64,000 nt of DNA from Sporothrix humicola (Eukaryota > Ascomycota > Sordariomycetes > Ophiostomatales > Ophiostomataceae): the NCBI GenBank assembly GCA_021396245.1, contig WNYE01000011.1:248001-312000 (forward strand), given 5' to 3'. The notes beneath the pieces were generated by a model. The model saw only the letters and a list, made by a program, of their open reading frames with translations, searched no databases and was not told where the DNA came from. This document shows, piece after piece, positions 1 to 10,560 of this stretch. Within the stretch, counting starts at the first letter, position 1, and each line of letters opens with the position of its first letter. The translations under genes were made by a program, and so were the position numbers.

Positions 1-2110
1 ATCGGTTCATAATCTGAACCGCACTTGCCAAGAAACCCCCCTAGATGGCCCCCTCTGATGTCAGATGCGCCGTACTATGAAATATGCTTTTTTGCTGATG
101 ATTGTGATCTCTGCTCTAATTTATGGAGAAGACGTCCATTTTGCCATTTGACTATTTGACATGCGAACACAGTGTCGTCATCCCCTTGTCGCTCGTTCCC
201 AATTTCTCAATACAGTATCTCGCTTGACTCCCGCCCACACACGCAAACGTGATTATCAACGGGAGTAAGGTCGCCGTCCTCTTTCCAGGAGCGCCAAGCG
301 ACACGCACGATCATGCATCTGCAGAACATCATTGCCCGTGGGCGTGACAGGTTGCCTCATATAAGCGCCCCTACACACCCGTCGCTCTTTCCCTCTTTGT
401 ACCCATCCTCCGTACTTTCCTCCCGGTGCTCTGGTTGTACATTGTCTGGTAAGATTAGATGGAAAGAACATTGGGTGTATTAGACGGCGAAGTATTAGTA
501 TTACGCGGCTTATGACAGCCCAGAGTAAATGGAAAAGGGAAAGTGCGGCCAGAAATAACGAACCCGCAGGCAGGAATTCCCGACGATTCGGAAACCCTCC
601 CACGCTGTCCGCGCCTCCCATGCCCCCCTGGCCTGTCGTCCTTTCCTGTCGTGGACTCGCCGGTCAGTCAAGTCAGCCTGGTCGCTTCTTTCCTTGGTTT
701 TTTGTTCAATATTTTAAATTTCGCGCCGGGCCTGGCCCTGTCGCTTGCCCGTGAGGGGCATATCCTCCGAAAGTATATGCAGCGAAATGCAGGTACGCAG
801 GAACGTCCGCTGCAGGGCCTTTGATGGGCCTGTCTATTTGTGGCAGCAGAGTGCGATTGGTCACATTCGTTTTGTTTCTTGTTCCATTCTCCTTTTCTCT
901 GTGTGGTTGCTGCATCTGACAGCGCTGGAAATAGGTTGCATTTGCCAACCTTACCCGAGCCTCTTGCCCTGTTCCTTCCCAAAGATTCCCTGCTCCTTCC
1001 TGCCTTGCTTCCAGTGCTTCCAGTGCTTCCACTGCTTCCACGAAATTTTGGCATGTGGTCGCTCCTGTTCCTTCCACATTTGCTTCGATTTTTCCATGTT
1101 TTTTTTCCCACCCCATTTTCCCATTTTTGATTGCCCCATAACTTTCCTCGTGTCGCCCCTGCCCTTTTTTAATTCTTGTCTGTCAATTCTGTCCTTTCTT
1201 TCCTGTTCTGTCCTGCTTTTACAGTTGCTCCTGCCCACACGCACCCCACCTTTTGCGCATCCTCCTGAACAAGGCTGGCGCCCACTTTTGCCCTTTTGTT
1301 GTTGGCCGCGAGCGCCGCACTCTTTTGATTTGCTTGCAATGCATTAATGCATGAATCTGTGCAATTTACTTGATCACCACTACGAGGCGCTGATTCCGCG
1401 TTACCGTCTGGGCTATCCGCTCGCTCGCTACAGAATTCGACAATACAAAGAGTAAAAAAGGCAAGAACGATAGGAAAAAAAGGACAGAAAAGACAGCTGA
1501 TGGCGCCTCGGCTGGGCAGTTTGCCGCCGGTCGCCCCTGCTTGTTCAGTTCTTACCAAGCTCGCGCCCGTGAGAAGGCAGGCGCGATCGAGAAGCACAAG
1601 GCACGAGGAAAGAGCGGCAAGATGGTTTATATGGCAGACAATGGAAGCAGCAAGTAGCAGCGGTGAGCGTTCTTGCCCGTATTGGTCATCTGATGAAGCA
1701 GGGCAAACATTTTGACACACTTACACGCGCGCATTTTTGCTAAAGGCCTCGGGCCGGCGTCAAGTTGGGCGCGAACTGTAAAAATACGAGCGACTGAGGT
1801 TGAAAATGGATATGAAGATTCAAATGAAAATGTAAATGGCAATGAAAATAAGAATGAAATCAGAGGCTATAGTAATTAAAGTCGAAACTGGAAACAAAAC
1901 TCATGATGCAGCGTCGCCGTGCCATTTTAGAAGTCCGAAAAAGAAGATCAAACATGCAAATAAAAGTACAAAAAAAGCTTTTTTGTCCACCTGATGTCAC
2001 AAAAGCAAGGTGTAAACTGTTAACTGTTCCGTCGATGTTTCCTCCGCTGACGCCCCCTCTGGGGCCTTGTGTCCTCGTATTATCGTAGCATATCGTTCGC
2101 CCATCCCCAT
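1..2110. other. Intergenic region downstream of PRP8
   Basis: No gene could be supported. Open frames here are short, have no recognisable motif and lack the G/C-rich third positions of the real genes. The sequence is pyrimidine-rich on the plus strand around 950-1250 and includes a small 9-nt tandem repeat (1006-1041). The right-hand end should contain the 3' UTR and poly(A) signals of PRP8, which is transcribed leftwards. Confidence 0.6.
1006..1041. repeat. 9-nt tandem repeat, four copies
   Basis: Four adjacent copies of tgcttccag or tgcttccac, two of each, lie in a pyrimidine-rich non-coding stretch. No function is evident; simple slippage would explain it. Confidence 0.8.
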
Positions 2111-5100
2111 CTAGGCAAAGCTGTCGTCGCGGTCGACCCAAATGTCCTCGAGTTCGGCAAAGTTCTGGAAGTGCAGCGGGCGGTGCTGGTCGCTGTAGAA
2201 CGGCTGCGGCGTGTCGAGCTTGACGTGGACGCTCTTTTTGGCGAGGCCGGCAAAGTCCGAGCCCATGAAGCTGTAGTTCCAGCGGCCGTTCTCGGGCACC
2301 AGGAAGAAGCCCTTGTACTTGGGGCTCAGCAGCAGCTTGCGCTTCTCGCCCATGCTGGTCGTGAAGCCCTGCGGCTGGTCGCTCTGCGTGTCCTTGTTCT
2401 GGACGCCCCAGGAGAAGCCCTGCGGCGAAAGGCCCCAGGCCGACAGCGAGACACTGCCGGGCGTGAACGAGACAGAAACGCTAATGTTGCTGTCGCGGTT
2501 GACGGACCAGGACTCGTGCTGGTCCTGCAGGCGGGCCATCTCGGTGACGTCGGCCGCCGACATGTACGGCAGCTCGTTGCCCGACACCGTGTGGATAATG
2601 CCCAGCGGCTCGAGGTTCTTGAGGTACTCGTGCTGCGGCAGGTTTTGCGGCAGCTGGACGCCCCGGAGACCGCCAATCTGCGGCACCAGCACGATACACC
2701 GAATCTCCTTGACCTGGTCGGTCTCGGGCGGCGACGAGCCGTACAGATAGCCCGCCACCTGGACGCGCAGGTCGGAAATCGTGATGAACTTCTTGAGAAT
2801 GTTGTTGGGCATCACGAACGTAATGGCGCCGCTGTCGCTGTCGGCCGGCGAGACGTAAATGTTGTTGGCGCGCGTCCGCAGGTTCGACGTCGCAATGGCA
2901 CGCGTGCGCCACTCCGTCTTGGACGCAAACGTCTGAGTCTCAAACTGCGACGTGGTCGTCACAATCATCTCCTCACCGTGAATGTTGTGCGTCTTGGTGG
3001 TCGTCGCCATGAGCTGCTGTTGCTCCTGCTGCTTCTCAATCTCGGCAGCCTGCTGGCGCTGCATCGACGGCGCCGAGATCTCCATACCCAGGATAATGTC
3101 GCGCACTTCGCTGTTGGTCAGACTCGACACGTTGACATTGTTCTTCTTGCCGTAGTCGTTGAGGATCAGGTCGCGCAGCTGCGTCTCCACCTTGATCCAC
3201 TCCTCGTCGGTCAGCGTCGGCCAGATGTGGTGGTCCTGGGTGATGATGGTCCTGTCGGGACGCAGGACCAGCTTCGTCTTGTCCTGGTTCACGTGCAGGG
3301 CACGCAGGATTAGGACGAGACGCGAGAAGGCCGTGTACGACGAGATACCGCTCTTGAGCCACTCATCGTAGAGGTTGAACAGGACCATCTGCGGCTCGGT
3401 CGCGCGCAGAATCATGTCACCAAGCTTCTCGACCTTCATGGCAGCCTGGAAGGGCAGCTGCAGCTCAGAGGCGCGGATCGAGATGTTGGGGAAGTCAAGC
3501 AGGTTGACCTCGAGGGGATCCAGCAGACCCTTGCGCGTGACAATGAGCTGCTTCGGCTGCTCTTCAACAGGCAGCGAGCGGATCAGCGCCGCCACTTCTT
3601 CGGCCGTCTTCCACTTGGCCAGCTGACCAAGACGCTTCTGGCCGGCCCAGACGCTCGTGTGGATGATCTTGAGGAAGAGCTGACCGGTCCGCGGGTTGAA
3701 GATGAAGATGGCACCGTTGATGGGCTTGGTCGTCAAATTACCCTCAAAGGTCTTGTGGATCGTCACACGGTACACATTGGTGTCGTCAATAAACAGCTGC
3801 GTCTGGTTGCTGAAGAGCTCCGAGTAGTTCTGCGAGTTCAGGAACTCCTGGTTGCTCTCCGACGCGTACAGCTGCAGACCCTTGCGGATACGCTCGCGCA
3901 AGACGTACAAAGCTGGGTTGGCCTTGATGATCTTGGCCATAGCCTGCTGGACGAGAATCTTGAGACCGGGGAAGTACTGGCCGTATGCCGAGTATAGGTT
4001 GTACGCCATGTCAATGCCAATCATCAGACCAGTGGGCGACGGGTACAAGCTCATGCTGTCGGTCGTGTAGTCGAGGTACTTGGCGCGGACGTAGCGCTCA
4101 ATGTCGTGGGAGTCGTAGTCGCCGTAGCGGAGCTGGACGTCGATCCAGAACTTGTCGGTCGTTGTCGGCTCGAGCGTGTCCTTCGAGTCGAACAGCAACG
4201 AGGGTCGTGTCACGTTCCACCGCTGGTTCGGGAACAGCTGGATATCGGCGCAGGAGCTGTTCATCTTGTAAGACTTCCGCGGGTGGATCGTCTCTTTCTG
4301 GACCGCCTCGATGCCGAGCGACTCCAGCTCTTGGTCGAAGACCTGGCAGAGATCCATGACAACGGATTCATGGATTTTCTGCCACAAATGAGCTCTGAAA
4401 ACCTGGATGAGGCTGAATGGAGTTAGTAGATGGTTCAGTTGAAAACGGCTTCCTGACCAAAAATACTTGAGACATGTAGGTGGTGGAGAGCCTCAAGTAT
4501 TGCTTGGTCAGGGAGAGCGAAAAGCGACAAAACAGGAAGGAACGGAGTTAAGGCAAGGTGCAGCCATAATAAACAGGAAGGAGCAACCCAAATAAGCGGG
4601 AAGGGCCGTGGCGGCCTTGGTGGAAGTGAAATAGGGGAAGGACGGGGAAGGGACAAAAACTTACGAAATCTTGAGGGTTGGCAGCTTGCCGTGGAGGAAG
4701 ATACCTGTCAAGTCGAGTTGCACCTGGAAACCGACGTACACCGAGGCGCGGTTCATAGTCGGCGACCACCAGAGGACTGTTTTTGTGTGTTAGTTGCTGA
4801 CATAACAGAAATGATTGCAGATTGACTGTAAAATGACGGGAATCTCGAAACTTACCGAATCTTCTATTTGGAATTTGAGACAGGCCGCTGCGCTGGGCGG
4901 ACGTGAGCTTCTTGTACTGCATACTCGCTTCGAAACCGGATGCCTAAAGTCATGGTATTAGTACATAAAAACACGAGAGTGTGGATGGAAGTAGGGATGA
5001 AAATGGGGATGAAATTGAGGATGTAAGTGAGAATATAAGTGAGGGTGTAAGTGCCGGTGTAAGTGAGGATGTAAATAGGAGAATGTAAACAAGAGGTGGT

Positions 5101-8100
5101 GGTACAAGGTGAAGGAGGTGGAAGGAGGTGGAAGGAGGTGCAGAAATTGAGGAATAAACTTACTTTTTCCCAGAAGAGACCCTCCCACGACGCGTATCCC
5201 GTGGCCTTGAACAGACTGTGCTCGAGAATGGTCTCGACACCGCCCAGAGCCTGGATGACGTCGGTGCGGTAGCTCTGGAGCGACCACAGGCGGCCGTCGT
5301 GGCGCTGGCTGGTCCACCAGAAGGGGTTGCTGCGCATGAGCTGGTAGATCTTGAAGTCGGAGCGGGCGCGGAAGCCCTTGTCGAAGCTCAGGGTGCTGCG
5401 GTCCTTTTGGAAGAGAGTGTTGATGCGGGGTAGACCGCGGTCCCAGCTGTCCTCGAGGTCTTCCAGCGTCAAACGGCGGTTCTGCTGGTTGGCCTCCAAA
5501 CGCTTCTGGGAATACTCGGTCCAGACGCGCTGGGAGTCGACAAACTCGGCCTCCCAGGGGATGATGTAGCGGAAGATGTTTGGAATGAGCGTCTCCTCCT
5601 CGTGGGTCATGCCGGCGCGGTAATGGGTGACGCCGACGTCGGTCTGCTTGGACCAGCGCTTGTCGCTCGTGGGGATGAGGATGTGGGAGCCGGAGATCAT
5701 GCCGAGACCACCCAGCTCCTTGGGGGTGTAGAAGACGGCGGGCGGGAAACGGGAGGGCATCTTGGAGTTGAGGCCGATCTTGACACGGGTCTGGATCTTT
5801 GTCTCGCACTTGACGATGGCGTCGAGGAGAGAAACGGTGGAGACAGCGGCCTCGCGGTAGTAGGTAAACAAGGCAATCAGGGCGGTGTTCCACTTGTTGG
5901 CAATCTTGGTAAAGGTGGTGGAACCCGACGACATGAGAATCTGGCGGATGCGGTTGTTGAACTTGGCAACGTCCTCTTCGGTAACCTGAAGGAACGCATG
6001 GGCCGTCCGCTCCTTGGTGGTGTTGTCCACGAGCGACCACACGCTGTCCTTGACAGGGAACTCGTCGTTCTGGTTGCGGATCTTGGGCAGGACGCGCACC
6101 TCGAAGCCGCACATGGAGAAGAGCAGGTTCGGGTTGTCGCGGCTGTAGACGCTGGCAAAGGTGTCCTCCCACTCGATGGTGGTGACCGACCGCGGCAGAC
6201 GGTTCTTGAGGTCCCAGAAGACGGCGCGGCCCAAATTGACGTCGTGGCGCATCAGGCGCATGCGCGAGTCGCGGGGCCAGCAGCGCTTGGTCTTGTAGCC
6301 GATGACGTTCTCGAAATTAGGATCGGGCTGTTCGGTCAGGAAGCGCTGGATGAGGTCGCGGGACTCGTCGGCCGTGAACCGCAAAAAGACCCAGATCTTG
6401 TCAATGTAGCGCGTGTACAGGCGGATGGGGTGCTTGGTCTCGGTCTCGCGGTCCTGGAACTGCAGGAAATCATTGGGGGCGTGCGGTGGGCCGGCAATCT
6501 CGCTGGCGCGCTGGGGGCCGAGCAGCAGCAGATCCAGGATCAAGCCGTAGTACTGGAACACGAAGGCGGCAAACTGCAGACCGCGGATCATGCCGTAGCT
6601 GTTGACGTGGCTCATGTCCTTGTAGGCGAGGGTGACGTTGTTCTTGGCGGTAATGTAGTCGGCCAAGTTGTGGTCCATGATGAGGCGCAGCAGCGAGTTC
6701 AGGAGGGTCAGCTCGATCTTCTCGTAGACCTTGGAGAGCTGGGTCTCAATCAAGACATCGCATTCGCCGTCGGCCGTCTCCCAGACGTTCTGCAGGTTGT
6801 TGATGCCCTGGGTCCACTTGTACACGAGCAGCGGCGGCACCTCCGAGTCGGACGGCTTGATCCACGCGGGGAAGAGGTGGCGCTGGTCGGCCTGGTACCA
6901 GAGGTACTGGTCGAGGTAGGCGTCGCTGATCTTCTCGATGGGCTCAATGTCGTAGACGGGGTTGATGGTGCTGTAGTTGTCGTTCATGTCGATGCCGACC
7001 TCCTTGAAGGCGCGCTGGGTGAGCAAGAACCGCTTGATTCTCTCGAGGGTTGTGCCCGGGTTGTCGTAGGCCTGCTCGATCAGGGCCAGTTCTTCACGCT
7101 GGCTCTGGTTGAGGCGGCCCTTTGTCGAGTACGACTCGCGCAGCCGCTCCAGCGCCAGAATCAGGATCTTGGTGTCGTGCTTGTAGGACACGCTGGGGAA
7201 GGGGATGGGCGAGAACTTTCTCGACTCGAGCCAGTGCACGGTGGTGGTGTAGATGGCCACAGCTTCCTCCGACGACACGTACGGACCGTCCTTCATGTGG
7301 TTGTGCTGGCGCTCCTGCTCGGCCTTGAGCCAGAGACGCGTCAGACGGCCCACGTTCTTCTTGGCGACGGTCTTGTCGACAGTGGCGCCGCGGCGGATAC
7401 GTTCGCGGTTGTAGTGCGCGACCGAGATCCACCAGTCGGCCTTGGCCTTGACATACCTGAGAATAACATTCTCGATGGGCGCCGGCAGACCAGGCACCTT
7501 CCAGGGAATGTTGCTCTTCCAGCAGCGCCAGGCCTCGGACAGATGCTGCAGAACCGTGTGGACCTTGCTCTGGCGGATGCCCTCGGGCATCATGTCCATT
7601 AGGTCGGCCATGACGGACGCGCGCAGCTCGAGGTCAAAGTGCGACTCGACGCGCTGCTTGGTCACCGTCTTGGCGACGCCCTTGCTGTGGCGGCCCTCGA
7701 ACTGGCGCGACAGCAGATTGCCGAGCCAGCGCTCGAGCAGCGGGATGATGCCGCGCATAAAGAAGAGCCAGACACGCCACGCGGGCGCCCAGACTCCGCA
7801 GCCGGGGCCCTTGCCAATGCCGCCGGCGTTGAACTTGTAGTAGATCAGGTGCTTCAGGTCCTTGCAAGAGCGGATCTGGTGCATCAGCTTGTACTTGTAG
7901 CGGTACATGCCCGTGAGCTGGCCGACGTGGTTGAAGGCATACAAAATTCCGTCCGCCAACTGGAAGGCGTCAATGTTGCCGAGGCGGTACTGCACCTGGG
8001 CGTCGACAATCAGCTTGGTGAGACGCAGAATTTCACGCATCAGGTGGAATGCGTTGCCGAAGCGCGACTTCTTGCGCTCTTTTGTGGTGAGCGTCTTGAC

Positions 8101-9783
8101 GGGCTTGAGGTTAAAGTTGTAGTCTAGGTGCAGATACGTCAGGTTCTTGCGGTGGATCAGCAGGTTCAGCATGTTGAAGCCTTGCCGGCACACCTGCAGA
8201 CCGGCCTCGACCCAGTCGATCGTCGTCTGCTGGAAGAACTTTGTCTGCTTGAGCGTGCGCAGCAGATCCTGTCTCTGCAGCGTCTTGGGCTTCTTCTTGT
8301 GCAGCTCGTTCAGGACATATGTCTTCAGCAGCTTCTGGTACGACACGCCGACCTTCCTGGGCATGCCGCGCGCCGGGTGCTCGAGGTACATCCACTTGAC
8401 CAGCGGCACGTCCTGGGCGCGCACCATCTTGCCCGAGCGACGGTTGAACGGGTAGGGTGCCCACCACAGCTCAATGGCGTCGAACGTGTCCTCGGTCGTC
8501 AGGTCCTCGTCGGCCATAAACGGCTCGAGACCCGCCGGCAGCTCAAACAGGCTGTCCTCGGGCTCCTCGTTGCTGCCGTACCCGAAAATCTCGTTCTCGT
8601 GGCTCGTCGACGTGAACTTGGTGTCGCTGCGAGAAGACACCGGGTTGATGTTGGACACGACGTGGAACGTGGGCAGCTCCGAGTCTTTTGAGAGTGTGTA
8701 GACCGTCTGCGGATACGAGTACCACGAGTTGCGCACGCTGCGCGGGAACGAATTGTAGAGGTGCGGGTAGGCGACGCGCGACTCGGTCCGTATGGTGCTG
8801 CGGAAGATGATGCGGTCGATCGCGTTGAACTCGCCAAAGTCCTCGTCGTTGGGGTCAATGTCCTTGTAGAGCGGCTCGAAACGCGCGCTGCCAGGAAGCG
8901 CCACATTGAGCGCCTTGGACGTGAAGAAGCTCTGCGGCTCAAACAGGTAAAAATAGTTGTCGTCCTGGTGCTCGCTAAGGAGAGGGCGGCTCAGACGGTA
9001 GAGCGCAGCCATTTGCCGCAGGTTCAAGTTCCACTTCTTGTAACTCGGGCCGTTGACGTGAGGCGTGTCAACCAGCGGTCTGTTGTCATAGAACCACTCG
9101 TACACAGCCTCGTCCTCTTCCTCATGCAGCTCCATCTGAATCGGCTCCAGCGGCTCGACATCCTCAATGTTCTCGGACCACGACAGCGGCGGCTCTTCGT
9201 CGTCGAAAGGGGGAAACCGCATTCTCTTGAAAAGCCGGCGATTGCGCTTCTCGTTGCGCATCGCTGCCCACATGGCCGCCCATTGTGCGTGGAAGACCGG
9301 CTCAATCACGCGCGGAATCTCATTGACGAGCGTCAGGCAGCCGTTGACGTGGTACAGCACCTTGACTTCACGTGCCGACTCCCAGGGCATTGGCATGTTT
9401 TCAAGCAGCTTCAGGACGGCGTGCGGCATGAACTTGAGCGCACCCAGGTAGCTGCGCTTGTCGCTCGTGTATTTCTTCTGCGACACATCGCCAATGTCCT
9501 TGACGATCTTGCGCAGATGCTCGGGCGGCATGTCCGCCTTTTGCGTCTCGACAAACCCGCCTCGCCGCTTCTCCGCAAACCGGTTGCGTCGTGTGCGGAG
9601 CCATTCGTTCTTCTTCTGCTCGAGCTTGGCGAGGTCGAGTTCGCTGCGCGGCTTGTAGCCCGACGAGGGCGGCGGCGGCGGAGGGGGCACTGCCGGAGGT
9701 GCGGGCAGCATGGACGAGTCGGGTGGAGGGGGCGGCGGAGGAGGAGGCGCCCATCCGGGCGGAGGCGGAGGAAGGCCCGACAT
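2111..9783 (-). CDS. PRP8: Pre-mRNA-splicing factor Prp8
   Basis: Core U5 snRNP protein that cradles the catalytic RNA of the spliceosome. Four exons: 9783-5164, 4943-4856, 4776-4665 and 4412-2111. The introns are 220, 79 and 252 nt, and the exons join in frame to 2373 residues, close to the usual ~2300-2400. The start opens with a proline-rich tail (MSGLPPPPPGW). Next come the conserved N-terminal domain, the reverse-transcriptase-like and linker regions, the endonuclease-like and RNase H-like regions, and a C-terminal Jab1/MPN domain from about residue 2130. Exon joins restore conserved text: GLFWEK/ASGFEASMQ, PNRRF/VLWWSPTMNR and GKLPTLKI/SLIQVFRAHLW. All three introns fall within 750 bp of an otherwise uninterrupted gene. 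Many fungi carry an intein near EKA-SGF; none is present here. It shares its upstream region with divergent NIP1. Identification is essentially certain from colinearity with human and yeast Prp8. Confidence 0.97.
4976..5080. repeat. 12-nt minisatellite within PRP8 intron 1
   Basis: Intron 1 contains a degenerate 12-nt array, read on the plus strand as gtgagaatataa, gtgagggtgtaa, gtgccggtgtaa, gtgaggatgtaa, flanked by looser ggatgaaaatg-type units. Just beyond it, 5111-5140 is a perfect threefold repeat of gaaggaggtg. The repeats account for most of this intron's extra length over the 51-96 nt typical of the other introns in the window. A closely similar stretch occurs in the first intron of the calpain gene (34766-34788). 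Confidence 0.8.
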
Positions 9784-10560
9784 TGTGGCTTTGGAGGTGG
9801 TCGGAGTCAGGCGCTCGCGGGTGAAATGGGGTGCGTTTTATGGCAGATGAAGCTCCGGCCAAAGGTTATCCACGTCGGAGGTGCGCGATGCGAATAAAAT
9901 GCGTTGGTTGTGTGAAAAGTGAGGTCGTGAAAACAGCTCTGAGCTGCAAATGGCTGGCGAGCGTCGCGCCTCGCGTACGCCGTGGCGAAGTGCTGTTTAC
10001 AGTGCAATTCGGTTGATTGTGAAGAACAAAAGACTCAAAACGGTACGTGTTCACCCTCGATGGCTCAGGATGACAATCGCACGGTACGAGATCACACAGA
10101 AACTCGATGGTGATGTTTTGAGGCCTTGATTCGCTTCGCCCTTGCAAACAGCTCAAAAGTCGCGACACGGTATTATGGCGGGCCAGCCTTGGGCAAGATT
10201 TTTTTGCTGGGTGTTGCCTGTTTAGGAGGCGACGGATGACATAAATTCACGTGATGAGATAAGACAGCTGACATAATCGGTTTGTACGCATGGCTGCCAG
10301 CTGGCACGTGTTTTGGCGGTCCGCCCTCTCCTGTCCCTCTAGCCCCAGCACCCCCCACTAAATTCAGTAAATTTTTTGCCTGGGCAGTTTTTTTTCCGTT
10401 TTCGTTTCCCCTCCATCTGCCATTGTCCACATTGTGCGGCTAGCCAGGAGAACTGCAAAACGAGAAAACATCGCCAGGTGTCTCGACTTTCGACCCTTTC
10501 CCTTTCCCCTCCCCCCAACCCCTGGCATATCATCTCACCCCGCCATCACAACCACCCAAC
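9784..10560. promoter_or_regulatory. Bidirectional promoter between PRP8 and NIP1
   Basis: This 777-bp gap separates two divergent housekeeping genes and must hold both promoters and both leaders. A perfect palindrome TCACGTGA lies at 10247-10254 and a second CACGTG core at 10305-10310. GATA-like text (gatgagataag) follows the first palindrome. The 60 nt before the NIP1 start are very C-rich, as is usual for fungal leaders. CACGTG is the core of fungal bHLH sites such as Cbf1; binding here is inference. No ORF in the gap looks coding. Confidence 0.6.

Noticed and set aside
2069..3313. 414-codon plus-strand frame over the PRP8 3' exon
   Set aside because: Antisense shadow of conserved Prp8 sequence.
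4864..4943. Continuous reading of PRP8 through intron 1 to 4864
   Set aside because: The read-through peptide (SLFLNFCTSFHLL...) has no Prp8 similarity, whereas splicing restores conserved text.
5602..7602. 666-codon open frame antisense to PRP8
   Set aside because: Same cause: strong third-position bias in PRP8 keeps the opposite strand open. No recognisable protein motif.
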